A stretch of 64,000 bases of DNA, taken from Marasmius tenuissimus (Eukaryota > Basidiomycota > Agaricomycetes > Agaricales > Marasmiaceae). The notes under the pieces were generated by a model. It did not search any database. It saw only the letters and a list, made by a program, of their open reading frames with translations, and was not told the origin of the DNA. Positions 1 through 10,316 of this stretch are shown here, one piece after another. A program made the position numbers and the translations under genes. The stretch is taken from assembly GCA_029532415.1 (NCBI GenBank), contig JAQOTA010000071.1:1240001-1304000 (forward strand), written 5' to 3'. How positions within the stretch are numbered: position 1 is the first letter of the stretch; each line of letters opens with the position of its first letter.

Positions 1-1088
1 GGCGGACCGCCAGCCATATACTGGCGAGAGGATCATCAGCCCTTCAATGAGCCGGGGATTGCATTACGGACTCACTGGACTGGTCAGGGTCACCGACGAT
101 CGTAACACAGGAGGCTACCGCGATTGCACGCATCAGTTCATATTGCGTTGTATTGGTGTCTTGGCTGCCAAATCGCACTGAGAGTCAGACAGAAGCCTGC
201 AAGTAGTTGCACACCCACAATTCATCCACCAGTACGTGTTTGCACCACTTGACAGCTTTCGGATAGTCCTTGAAGAGTTTCAACCCAAATACCAGCAAGT
301 CGTCGAAGTCAAGACTATTGTTGCGTCTCAGAGTTTTCTCGTACTCTTCATATATGTCAGCCATAACGAGGTCAATGTCGTCTTTGACGAGATGGTAGCC
401 ATTGGTACGAATTCTGTCTTCAACTTCCTCCCTGAACCGTTTGGCAGACAAGGACTTTGCTTTGGCCTTGGATATCATCGACTGCACTACCCCGTCTTTG
501 AGCGTGATGTCTTGGGATTCGAGCTCATCTTTGCGGTTCTTGAGTAGCGTGTTGATTATCTTCTTGCTGCAAAGTTCGGAAAACGTCGGCTCAGCGCGGG
601 CACAGTAAGTATTCCAAGTTTCAGGTAGCGGCGCACCTCTCGTCCGCGTCACAGACAGTAAAGTTATCCGCCAACCCAACTTCTTTCGCATATTTCCTCA
701 AGAACATTGCACATAGCGCATGGAATGTCCCCATCTTAACCTGTACCATCTTGGGCTTCCCAATCAACTTGGTGAGTCTCTCCTTCATTTCGTTAGCGGC
801 TTTGTTTGTGAAAGTTACGGCGCATATAGCAGTAGGTGGCAGCTTGTGTTCAAGTATCAGATAGGCAATACGAGATGTCAGAACCTAGATCATATGTCAC
901 CATCTCTATACTAAGAGACGAGGATCATTACACACCTTGGTTTTTCCACTACCTGGCCCGGCAAGAATCTGAAGGGGAATATCTGGCTGATGCTTTGTGG
1001 CTGAGCAAGTTTCAGCACAAATAATTCGAAAGCGTGGAATGAACCAACCTGCAAGCTGAGCAGGGTTGAGCGTTTCAAGGTAAGCCAT
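1..1088 (-). CDS. Srs2/UvrD-type superfamily 1 DNA helicase, 5' part (runs off the window start)
   Basis: ATP-dependent 3'-5' SF1 helicase of the UvrD/Srs2 type, normally acting in the nucleus on recombination and repair intermediates. The N-terminal half is visible. The start is ATG at 1088 (MAYLETLNPAQ); short introns separate exons that together give motif I (LAGPGSGKTK, about 955-990), motif Ia (AVTFTNKAANEMKER), motif Ib (GTFHALC), an insert with LDFDDLLVFG, then motif II. The DEAD-like box is split by an intron ending at about 171 and reads DEFQDTN after splicing. A further intron separates GDPDQS from IYGWRS at the very edge. No frameshift or stop is seen in the spliced reading, unlike the three related copies in the window, so this may be the functional parent. 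It lies 0.5 kb downstream of MLKL-like copy A on the same strand. The C-terminal half is outside the window. Confidence 0.85.
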
Positions 1089-1525
1089 CGCGTTGGTTGG
1101 AATGGTGAAGAGCGGTATAAATTGGATCCTTAGGTCGTATAGGGAGCATTTAACTTGGTTTAATTCGAGTCGATCCTTGATAATTCTTTAGGGAGAGTTA
1201 GGTTTGGACATCGGTACAGGACCTGGAAACTTGGTGGACGTAGGAGTTGAACGTAAAGAAACAGGCTGATTGAGCGCTCAACATCATGATTTAGCTAGTC
1301 GCGCCAACACGTGATCGTATTGTCTTCCACTCACGAGTCACGAGTCGAGTGGCGGGCGGTTGTTTGCCCTTGCCTTTCAACTTCTTCTGCAATGTTCTAC
1401 CGCATACCGGAACCAAAGACGTTCTGGATATGAACTCAAACCACACGATCTTGCAAGATTGATGTTCGAGGTGAATCATTGCACTATGTCGTTCGTCCGA
1501 GATTCCATTTGGAGATTCTCAATTC
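1089..1525. other. Intergenic, no gene seen
   Basis: Between the helicase start codon and the 3' end of MLKL-like copy A. It presumably holds the helicase promoter. I see no convincing ORF, repeat or RNA gene. Confidence 0.5.
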
Positions 1526-3026
1526 TCAAAGTTCAACTTCTAGAACAAAGGATTGAATGAGTAACCTCAGCTTGACAGACCTCAAATAGGCTTCAAACAA
1601 CCGATATCCAGCTTGATACACAAAGCTATGGATTACCCGGAGAGTCGCACTTTGACGTCCAACGTCCTGTCCACTAGTATAGTTGCTGTTGAAGCTATGG
1701 GTTGTGAAGGAACGATTTCGGTCGTTACTATCGCTGTTATGCTGGTCACCCACGACGTTATCGATGTGTATAATTCCAGAGAACTACCCGGAGCTGGAAC
1801 CAAGGAATGTGGCATGGAAATCGCTGCCCTCATGTCTGGTACCCAGATAATTGATATTCACCAGGTTCAATGCTCCGACTACTCTAACTACGGCGGGCCT
1901 CTTGCTATTGCTTCACGAGCATCACTACCAGCTCGTGGATGGCACGACCCAGGCTCCTACTCACCCGCCGTATGAAGAGTTCACCGACAGCCAATCACAG
2001 CACAATCTAAACCCAACCGACTTTAGGCAGCTGGGCCCTGGCGCCATGTAACCGGGCCCGGCCTCCGCTAGTGAGCCAGTTCGTTTGAGAACCCCAATGA
2101 CCTTTCACATCGTATTCAAGCACTAAAAAGTTATCGTAGTGTCAGAAATCACGAGTGTATCTTCTGAGGCCTACTGGTACCTTTGGGAGACATCACGGCC
2201 TATGAAACGGCACTGATACATTCCCCGGGGAGTTGAGCTGGATTGTCAGCGGATCGGCGGCCTGGTTACATGACACCAGCCGTCCTACGAAGAGTTGAGT
2301 GTGGTTTAGGTTGTGCTGTGATTGGTTGATGGAAACCTCTTCGTATGGCGGGTGGGAAGGAGCCTGGGCGCGACCCGATGTTTGAAACTATGGTGAGTTT
2401 TTTGAGTCTGGACCTCAAGACAGGTGGAGATTGATGCAGTACCCCGAATATATCCAGGCGGTGTTCAAGGTCGACTTGTACGTCAAAAACCGCGAAGATC
2501 GATTTCAGCGCAACTGTTTGGCGACAGTTTCGAAAATCGTTTGACTGAAGGTGGAATCATTGGCCGTAGTTCAAGCAACAGAGGACCATGGGGATTGCAA
2601 TTCCGAAGCCGCTCGAGAATTTCCTCCAGGTCAGCGGACAAACGGTTGGCGTTTATGGCATATGCGACTCCGCCGGTATCTGCACCCAATCTCTTGAAAC
2701 CCTCTTTGTCTCCCTTAAATATTTAGGGCTCAGAACTTGGTCTCCGCAGCCACTCGGAAAGGGTTTCAGCGAACCTGCACCTCCTCTAGTATTCCCAACA
2801 GAACAGAGGAAATAATGGATAGGCGCGGTGCGTGGCCACGACACGCATTTTCCTGTAAAGACTCCAGAACTGGGACTGCCATGAGTGGATCGGTGACAGG
2901 CCTACGACCTTCAATCTCTTCCATGTCTGAAAGAGCGTCGCTTTTACTATGAATTTGAGAGACTGGGCCAGCTATCTCAATGGGGACCATGCGGTCGCTC
3001 TCTGCAATTCGCCCAAACCTGGCCAC
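1526..3026 (-). pseudogene. MLKL-like four-helix-bundle protein, decayed copy A
   Basis: A degraded paralogue of the intact copy B (5628-6567). Recognisable pieces are the first-exon helix (LIISSVLLGILEEVQ-like, ending near 2766), a second-exon piece with LGADTGGVAYAIN (from about 2689), the intron-3 signals, a VHELVVMLVKQ helix, and the Asn-rich tail (DNVVGDQHNSD, about 1765-1725). The N-terminus is not clearly alignable. The tail exon has in-frame stops, for example TAG in the SSG*FSG stretch near 1787. A 417-bp inverted-repeat element interrupts the gene at 1950-2366. Exon order and intron positions match copies B-E, so this is a dead duplicate rather than a different gene. Confidence 0.75.
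1950..2366. mobile_element. MITE with ~65-bp terminal inverted repeats and a 9-bp target duplication (MULE-like)
   Basis: The ends CAGGCTCC..GGAGCCTG begin imperfect terminal inverted repeats of about 65 bp (1950-2014 against about 2302-2366). They are flanked by GGCACGACC (1941-1949) and GGCGCGACC (2367-2375), a 9-bp duplication with one mismatch. Aligning the flanks with the uninterrupted copy B (5890-5945) shows the element sits inside the MLKL-like gene. Long TIRs plus a 9-bp duplication fit a non-autonomous Mutator-like element. There is no coding capacity. Confidence 0.75.
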
Positions 3027-3458
3027 GCCCGGAGTGTGCTATGTAGGTGATCACTGATCAACCGCTCGATGTCAGAAGCTAATGAACAGCTTCTAGCTGT
3101 TCCGTCTCGCAGTCTCGTATAAAGCCGGGAGTAGTTCCAGTTGAATCCGAGGCATGCAACGTCCCTTTGTTGTATGACTTGTCTGATAGCATCCGGTTAC
3201 TTGGAATATTCGGACGGATGGACAATGACGAGAGACCTTGTGTGATGTGATACTCGCTAAGGCTTCCATAACAGAGAACATTGAGCGGTAAATCGGCTTG
3301 AAGAAGATGACATGAGTTCCGGAGAAGTCTTGGGGTGATCATTGAGTCCACCAAAGAACACGGCATTAGCGCACCTTTTATAACTCCCCACGGCCAGCTT
3401 CAGTAGAGTGCCTGTCGTATACGGGCAAGGGTGTAGTCTGCCTTTCGCTGACTTACTC
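3027..3458. other. Intergenic, no gene seen
   Basis: Upstream of MLKL-like copy A. The minus-strand ORFs here show no recognisable domain or compositional signal. Confidence 0.4.
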
Positions 3459-5100
3459 GGGATCACCAACGATCGTTACACCTGGGCCTAAGCATGCATG
3501 CACAAGTCCATATTGGGTTGTTTAGTATCTTGGCCGCCAAAAAACGCGGTGAGTCGGATGGGAGCCTGCGGGGAAGATGGCCACTTACGATTCGTCCGCC
3601 ATTTCACGTTTACACAGCCCGGGACTTTTAGGGTAGTCTTTGAATAGTTTCAAAGGTCAACCCAGGTACAAGGAAGCCGTCGAAGTCGAGACCATCTCAG
3701 GGTTTTGTGCGTATTGACCAAATATGTCGTTGGTCATACTTATACATGACGAGGTCGATGCCATCTATGACGAGATCATACCCTCCGTTCGCTGTCTGAG
3801 CGCATGCCTGTAACCAACCCTCGACCGACCCTTACAAGCAATCGACGCTTACCGGTACCCATTGACGAGCCTGTCACAGGTCCAGTCTGAGGGTCGGTAC
3901 GATTCCTGTTTCTAGCCTCTCCGAGCCATTTGACGGACGCCGGACAAAGGACATTGCATATCATCGACTGAACACCTCCGTCTCTGAACGTGATTCCTTT
4001 AGATTCAAGCTCACTTTTGTGGCTCTTGAGTAGCGTATGGATCTGATCTGTACCATCTCGGGCTTCTCGACCAACTTCATCAGTCTTTCCCAGTGTTGTG
4101 CCGGTCAATGACCGGTCAACCTTGGTCATGAACCTGGGCAAAAACGGGCCATGCCGGTCAATTGCGTAATTTGACTTGACCAGGAGTGACCAGGATCTCG
4201 GCATTTTCCGAGTCGCTGGCGCGATGAACCTGATTCGCCATGCCCGTGTTCCTCCAAGTCTCAAGACTTCGCGGACAAGGTTATTCGTGTATAATACACA
4301 GTAAATTGAATTATAAATATCCAAAAAGAAATAGAATATCTATTATAATTCCATGAGAGCAGTTTCTACCATCAAATCAACTTCAACGTGCTCATCATTG
4401 GCGTGAGCCTAAGCACTGAGCACTCGTACCCCCTTCATTGGTCACATCATCAATGGCATCAAGAAGCTCGTAGACCTCCAATTTGTTGTTGAAAGATAGT
4501 GGCTGGAGCTTCTGAATTTGTTGACCCAGAATGGATTGTTATAGTCAAATAATTTCGCCAGTGTCCGCTTTTTGTAGGTGAAAACTGTTGGTTGAGCCTG
4601 TGACCTCGCAAATGGCTGACTGAAGTCGAGTTCTGAGAGTTCGTCGTCATCAAGGTCAGCAAGCTCTATGTTGCGCACAATCATTCGATGGAAATTGCCA
4701 GTGACAGGCTGTGGGTCACGATCACGATCATCCGGGAGATCAATTGACATCTCGTAGCCGTCTAAACCCAAAAAGAGTTCTATCCTGCTACCTCACAAGA
4801 AAATTAGAGATACGATGGGTTGCAACTATAGTACTATACAAAATAGTGAGAGAGTATCTCAGTATACTATGGCACAGCGGGAAGGGATTCGGTAATCACC
4901 GGCAATGTTTACCGGTGACGGGTTATGGTCGAGTCAAATTGAAAAACTTGACTCCGGGTCAACCGGTCAACATGGTCATTGACCGTGACCGAGGTGACCA
5001 GTCAATGACCGCACAACACTGGTCTTTCCCACCTGGTGTTTGCGGTTTTTTTACTATAGAGAGGGTGATGGTGCATATAGCATGCCTGACGCACCTTTAG
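3459..5100 (-). pseudogene. Srs2/UvrD-type helicase pseudogene, copy 2 (split by a hAT element)
   Basis: Collinear with the intact helicase at 1-1088 but heavily degraded. Bases 3459-4090 match the segment from the intron between motif II and GDPDQS back through the insert region. Bases 5022-5070 match the motif Ia/Ib region (compare ACTATAGAGAGGGTGATGGT with the corresponding stretch near 800-830). Many stops and indels are present. The intervening 4091-5021 is a separate transposable element. Order on the minus strand is MLKL-like B, helicase 2, MLKL-like A, helicase 1. Confidence 0.75.
4091..5021. mobile_element. Non-autonomous hAT-type DNA transposon, 931 bp
   Basis: Perfect terminal CAGTGTTGTG at both ends in inverted orientation (4091-4100, 5012-5021). 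It continues into imperfect subterminal inverted repeats rich in GGTCAATGACC. A perfect 8-bp target duplication GTCTTTCC lies at 4083-4090 and 5022-5029. CAG-type ends plus an 8-bp duplication are diagnostic of hAT elements. The only sizeable ORF (4442-4771, minus, 109 aa, acidic DLDDDELSELD stretch) is not recognisable as a transposase and may be a remnant of one. Confidence 0.88.
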
Positions 5101-5627
5101 TTTCCCGCTATCTGCGCAGCTGAGCGAGTCTGGGAGAAATCTGGGAGCAGATCAATCGAGAGAATAGTAGAGCGTCGGACCTAAGTACTAGCAAGCGGAG
5201 TGGCGTCGGGTGACAAGAAGCAGGTCCATTGGGTCGCCTCTCATTCATTTGGGACCTCTGCTTTAACTGGCTTCTGTCAAACAGGAAACTAAGAAAAAGA
5301 AATTATAAGTGCTTGCTCACCGCTTCAGGACGTGATCGCGGTACCGGACCCGGATCGGGCGACGGCCTTTCAACTTCGCCTTCTAATATCCTGACATATG
5401 TATACGAGATTATACGGATCATATATTACTGTAAGGTCCGAGTGAGTTCTTTGTTGATCGTCCAGTGTTCGATAAATAATAGTTGGGAGTCCACTAGCGA
5501 TGGACGCATTAACCTTCGAAACCCTCAAATGAAGGGATTGCATCAGTGGAACCAGCCAGATAAGCTCAGAGGTCTTCACTCTTACCCAATATTAGCGAGC
5601 TTACTCTCCAGGATCATAAGCAGCACC
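5101..5627. other. Spacer downstream of MLKL-like copy B
   Basis: Between helicase copy 2 and the stop codon of copy B. No domain or clear repeat recognised. The plus-strand ORF at 5229-5759 runs antisense into copy B and is judged a shadow. Confidence 0.4.
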
Positions 5628-6567
5628 TTAACCTCCAACGTAGTATCCACCAGCGTAGTTGCCGTTGTTATAGCTGTTGGCGGTGAAGGAGCGACTTTCG
5701 TTACTGCTATTGTGCTGGTTACCAGCAACGTTATTGACCCGGATGTCGCCGGAAAATGACCCCGAATTGAAGCCAGGAAACGTAGTGTGAAAATTACTAC
5801 TCCCATGTCCGGCCACTGGATGACCTTCCTTGGGTTCGCTGCTCGTATTTCGATCAAGGTCTGCCTGCTGTTTCTCCGCAATCCTCGCCACTAGTTCACG
5901 GATGGTGATATCTGATTGGAGCTGCTCGGTGAGTTTCATTAGTCTGGACCCTAAAAGGTTCTAAGAGACTGATACGAAACTCCGAATATATCTAGACAAT
6001 GCTTGAGGTCGCCTCTATACTCCTGAATCGCTTCAGAGTCCGACCTGTACGTCAAAAACCGCGAAATTCGACTTCGGCGTAACTGTCTGGCAATGAAGCT
6101 TTGGATCCGTTTGATGGACCTGGGGGAGCAATTGGTCGGGGCTCGAATGAGAGGGGACTGGGACTTTACCCCGAAAGCTGCCTGAGGTTTTCCTGCAGGT
6201 CGGTGGACAAGGGCTTGTCGTCCTTCGTCAGGCCCTGACAAGTGGCGTTTATGGCATATACGAGCTCGCAGGTATCTGCCCCCAATTTTTTGAATCCCTC
6301 TTTGTTTCCTTTGAACGTCTAAAGCTCAGATATTAGCCTCGGCAGTCTGAAATATCCACGACGCACTTGAACGGCCTCCAGTATCCCCAGAGCAACAGAC
6401 GAGATATCGGATAGATACGGTACAGGAGCGAAACGTGCAACATCCTGCAAAGTCTCCAAGACTAGGACCGATACGCCAGATATAGCAGCGAGAACGTTGC
6501 TCGCCGTACTTTCAGGCGCTTCTTCGGACTGTTTCTTGGATTTTGTTTTCGAGAAGAGGGACCACAT
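5628..6567 (-). CDS. MLKL/HeLo-like four-helix-bundle protein with Asn/Gly-rich tail, copy B (intact)
   Basis: Four exons splice in frame to 260 aa: 6367-6567, 6170-6318, 5981-6119 and 5628-5921, with GT..AG introns of 48, 50 and 59 nt. Residues about 22-185 are predominantly helical (AAISGVSVLVLETLQDVARF; GFKKLGADTCELVYAIN; IKRIQSFIARQLRRSRISRF; DITIRELVARIAEKQQ) and resemble the N-terminal domain of MLKL and the related HeLo-like domains found in mushroom NLR-type and kinase proteins. That family permeabilises membranes in regulated cell death. Residues about 206-256 form a Ser/Asn/Gly-rich tail (FNSGSFSGDIRVNNVAGNQ) like the short motifs preceding NACHT modules in agaric proteins. There is no kinase or NTPase domain. 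Conserved intron positions across all five copies support the model. A stand-alone effector role is inference. Confidence 0.8.
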
Positions 6568-6790
6568 TGTAAAGAGTGAGTTGTCTGATGATGAAGCACT
6601 CCTCGACCGTTACATCGCTACTTTAAGTACCGTATACCAGGCAATCTGCCCTGGTCTGAAAAGGTCGATATATTATTTTCTCTAATTTATCGGACAGGAT
6701 CCCCCCGGTCCCTCGCTTCACGCTCTCACAGTTCCGATAACCACTGGCCCCGTTTTCAACCACAGTGCGCCTCGATCATCTCGTGTATTA
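6568..6790. other. Upstream region of copy B
   Basis: Short upstream region of the minus-strand gene B. The bases just before the ATG read ACTCACTCTTTACA, close to ACTCACCTTTCACA and ACTCACCTTTCGCA before copies C and D, so a shared leader is retained. Confidence 0.45.
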
Positions 6791-7157
6791 CAGCTAACTA
6801 TGAAACTCAGAGTAATTTCGCGCAACCCGCCTTGGCTGATCTGTTTAGTGTCAAACAACGACACATGCCCAAAACTCAAGTTTAACTCAGTACCTACACT
6901 TCATATGTACCTCCCGTGGCGGGGTTCCTTGAGCGCTGTATCTCCCGTGAACATCTCGAGAGACCATCATACCGACAAGTCGAGCTACTCCCTACTCCCA
7001 GGATGCTTCTACAGCCATTTCGTGGTGGTAGTCGCACTTGAGCGTCGTCAATCACTTATGAGTCCTGGCAGTCGTCGCCACGCGACTATGTTTCGATGTG
7101 AACAGATCAACTAAGGTGGAATCGTGCGAAATTATTCTAGGGTTTCATTGTTAGCTA
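6791..7157. mobile_element. MITE, ~365 bp, AGCTAAC..GTTAGCT ends
   Basis: The left end at 6791 (CAGCTAACTATGAAAC..TAATTTCGC) and the reverse complement of the right end near 7157 (AGCTAACAATGAAACCC..TAATTTCGC) form imperfect terminal inverted repeats of about 33-36 bp. The internal ORF (6800-7114) has no recognisable product. No clear target duplication is found. A much shorter relative with the same right end lies at 33724-33788. Confidence 0.65.
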
Positions 7158-9192
7158 GACACTGCGTATAATACTACGGCGCAGTCCCTCGCGTGTCCAG
7201 ATGCCTGGTGGCGCCGCCTCTGAGACTCGTGGTGGGACTGACGAGATATGAGTGTTGAGCCGGTTAGGTATGTTGGCTATAACGTCAGTAGCTTCGACAA
7301 TTCATTTTGCAACCTTTCACTCAGGTGGTTCGAAAGTTCGACGTTCGTGGCTTCGAAAGAACATGAGTAGGAATAATAACTGAAGGCACTTAACTGCCTC
7401 TCGCAACAGGCCATCAGATTCAAGAGGACTCAAACCATCCGGCCTTGTGTAGAATGACGTCGAACTTCGACGCGGACTTGGGCCCAGGGTCCTCGGAGGT
7501 CGATCACTTGCACAGACGTTTGATTACTATGCGCTGCTAACTATGCGCTGCTGGGGTTTACAGCCATTTGGGAAATGAATGATACACCCCACGAGATGTC
7601 TGCGGGCTCGGGGTCTTCGGAAGAGGTTCGAGTTGGATTTGGAGGCGGGTTCAAGTAGTTTTGAGGTGGTTGGAGGAAGTAGTTGCTGGACTTAGAATCG
7701 CGTTGTCTCTCCTTCCACCTTTTCAACCACGCCGCCTCACGTCGCCTTCTCCCTGATTTCATTTTCTATATATCTCATCTCTCCTGGTTGCACCATCCTT
7801 TTCTCAAAAGGCTGTAAACGTTCACCGTTTGGGTTTTTGACTGTCACTCCCCCGCATTGTAGCCAAGGTGGGAACAATATGAGTGCATCTAGGTATTTGT
7901 TGGGTTTTTGCTCTGAATATGCATCGTGCTGAGAATCAGTCTGACATCACTTGATGATGACTCCTTCAGCTAACGGGTTTCCCATCAAGCTCATCTTGCC
8001 CCTCGATATTGCTGTAAATAAACGCTACCAGTACTACTAGACTGCTTGCGCAAAAAGGCTATGGCCGAAAATGACGTCTGTGCAACACGGCTACAGCCGT
8101 TGACGTGTGATATACGGATTGAATAGAGAGCTGGGTGTTATACGGGATTTGGCCCGTCTACTTGGTGCTTTGTCCATCCGCCCAATTTCACGGGCGCCTC
8201 ATAATCTTTTTTTCTGGCTCATCTCGTTTGCCAGCTTCCGCAGGCACCAGCAAATAAATGAGGATCCGGTCAGCGTCTGACGGGGACGATCTGGTACCGT
8301 CATCATTATGGTGGCCCTCGATCAGTCCTGGATCAGTTGTTGCACAGTATGATAGTTAATGGTCATTTACTGAAACCATACCACCAGAATGAAATAGCGT
8401 GGCCAGCGTGTGATTAGCACAAGCCAAATGGCACGAGTCTGGTCAGTAAATGATCAGCAGCAGTCCGGAACTCGTCAGAATTGCCATACCTTGTCAAGCG
8501 ATGGTCAGAGAGTGGCCAGATCGCGCCAGAGTGTGGGGCCCTGACCAGACGACGGCAGAACGGCCCAATTGCATCTGATGTGAATCAGAGGACTTGCAGA
8601 CTGCAACCAGTCTGATCAGTAAGTGTTCAACGAGAGTCGGAAGGAGGTGAGAGTATCAAAGAATGATGTGATGTTAGACCACGGTTTGCGCCAAATCAGA
8701 CTATGAGCTGGTCATAACAGCAAGGTGTTAAGTGCACAATCCCTTGATACTGGTGCAGCGAGCCTGAATTATCGCGGCCGAATATCTTGTTATCGTTGTT
8801 GTTGTTAAATTGACGTCGCTCCGGCGCTTGCGCTGAAATTGGTAGCGCCGGTGAGCTAGCTCATGAGGCAACCGACACGTTATTGACGCATGCTGCTCTT
8901 GACCCTCTACCACCACCATTATTAAAATCCACTATCTCAGGCTTGCAGGCTGGCCGCTGTGCTTATACGCAAACCTGCAACTTATCAACCACGGAATAAA
9001 GCTGGGCAGTGGGAATTGGACTTTGGGAGTGAGATAAAATCTACCAGGTGCGTGGTCGAGTTGGCGATTTTAATCGACCAATGGTTTTCTACATACTGAT
9101 TGCTCTCAACAAGTTTTGGTCTCCTCTGTTGTATCTACGAGTCAATTTCACATGGTATCAACGTTCAACAACGACAGATGTCCTGTATCCTT
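7158..9192. other. Gene-poor repeat-rich stretch
   Basis: No gene recognised over about 2 kb. A 73-aa basic/Pro-rich minus-strand ORF (7541-7762) lacks any family signature. From about 8320 to 8660 the sequence is dense in GGTCAG/CTGACC/TGATCAG words, as at 16660-17010, suggesting a degraded repeat family. The Copia insertion site follows. Confidence 0.5.
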
Positions 9193-9197
9193 AGTCG
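9193..9197. repeat. Copia target site duplication, left (AGTCG)
   Basis: AGTCG directly abuts the left LTR and is repeated exactly at 15389-15393 after the right LTR, a 5-bp duplication as expected of LTR-retrotransposon integration. Confidence 0.9.
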
Positions 9198-9518
9198 TGA
9201 TGAGCCGGCATGACACCTAGCGCAGAGGACTACAACATGGCTACACTACTACTTACCAGAGAGGAGTTTAGAGAGATAGAGGCGAGACGTAGAAGCTCAA
9301 GCACACTGTAGATTCAGGTAGAGAACTACAAGCTTATATACATGAAGATACAATAGAGTTACCATATAGGGACGACAATAGAAATTGTACATATGAGCAT
9401 AGTGAACAATGAATAATAGAACAATAGCAAATGCATTGTCCCGCATAATACAATGACAGGAAGTATGAACCGGGATTTCGGATATACCGGGATCTAATTA
9501 TAGTCCATGGATTCAACA
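9198..9518 (-). repeat. Copia 3' LTR
   Basis: 321-bp LTR. On the minus strand it begins TGTTGAATCC and ends CTCATCA, with canonical TG..CA termini. Collinear with 15068-15388. Confidence 0.95.
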
Positions 9519-9560
9519 CACCCCCTTGCTAAGTGCAGCTGAAAAGCGCATCTGAGTGAA

Positions 9561-10316
9561 TCAAGTGGACGAATAGAATTCAAGTCCAAGGTGATCTCTG
9601 AACCGTAAGAACTTCTCATGTCCAAGATTCTTTGTAAACATGTCTGTGGGATTATAGACTCCTTCAATGAAGAAGAATTCAACTTTGCCATCTTCAACAC
9701 ACGATTGAATATAATGATATCGAATATTGATGTGTTTGGTTTGGCGTTCTTGAACCAGATTAGATGCAATGAAGATAGAGCCCTGATTGTCTCCGCAGAT
9801 TGGAATAGGACCTAAGTCAATTCCAAGTTCAGAGAGTAGCGATCTTATCCAGGAAGGTTGACGACTGCAATCCGACAGTGCCATATACTCAGCCTCAGTG
9901 GAAGAAAGAGCTACAGTCTTCTGGGCATGTGATTGCCACGAGAAGATGCCACCTGCTAACTTGAAGAAGTAGCCAGTGATCAAACGGCGTTTGATAGGAT
10001 CGGCAGCCCAATCAGAGTCTGTGAACGCAAGAAGACCTCCATCAGAGTCACCATCGTAGACAAGTGAATAGTCTGATGTGCCAGCAAGATAGCAGCAGAT
10101 ATATAGAGCTTTATCGAGGTGTTCCTTCGTTGGATTAGAAGAGAACTGGGAAAGCTTTGTAACTGCATAGGCAATATCAGGACGTGTGCCCAGCATAATG
10201 TACAGAAGCGACCCAATCACAGACTGGAACTTGGAGCGAATAGCAGGATTGACTGGACCATCATTGGGAGTTGGCACATAGCCAGCAGGTAAGGGCGTAG
10301 GAGCACCTTTTGCATT
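9561..10316 (-). CDS. Copia C-terminal RT thumb and RNase H, cut off by a nonsense codon
   Basis: Same reading frame as the integrase-RT ORF, separated only by one TAG (likely from CAG). It contains KFQSVIGSLLYIMLGTRPDI and the RNase H residues AFTDSDWA, SSTEAEYMAL and GDNQGSI, ending KNLGHEKFLRFRDHLGL near the 3' LTR, as in complete Copia elements. RNase H motifs are intact. Confidence 0.92.
   Translation of the reverse strand, partial: NAKGAPTPLPAGYVPTPNDGPVNPAIRSKFQSVIGSLLYIMLGTRPDIAYAVTKLSQFSSNPTKEHLDKALYICCYLAGTSDYSLVYDGDSDGGLLAFTDSDWAADPIKRRLITGYFFKLAGGIFSWQSHAQKTVALSSTEAEYMALSDCSRQPSWIRSLLSELGIDLGPIPICGDNQGSIFIASNLVQERQTKHINIRYHYIQSCVEDGKVEFFFIEGVYNPTDMFTKNLGHEKFLRFRDHLGLEFYSST

Noticed and set aside
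4442..4771. 109-aa ORF in the hAT element as a host gene
   Set aside because: It lies wholly inside the element and shows no known domain; at most a transposase remnant.
7541..7762. 73-aa basic/Pro-rich ORF as a gene
   Set aside because: No signal peptide, domain, intron signals or conservation visible within the window.
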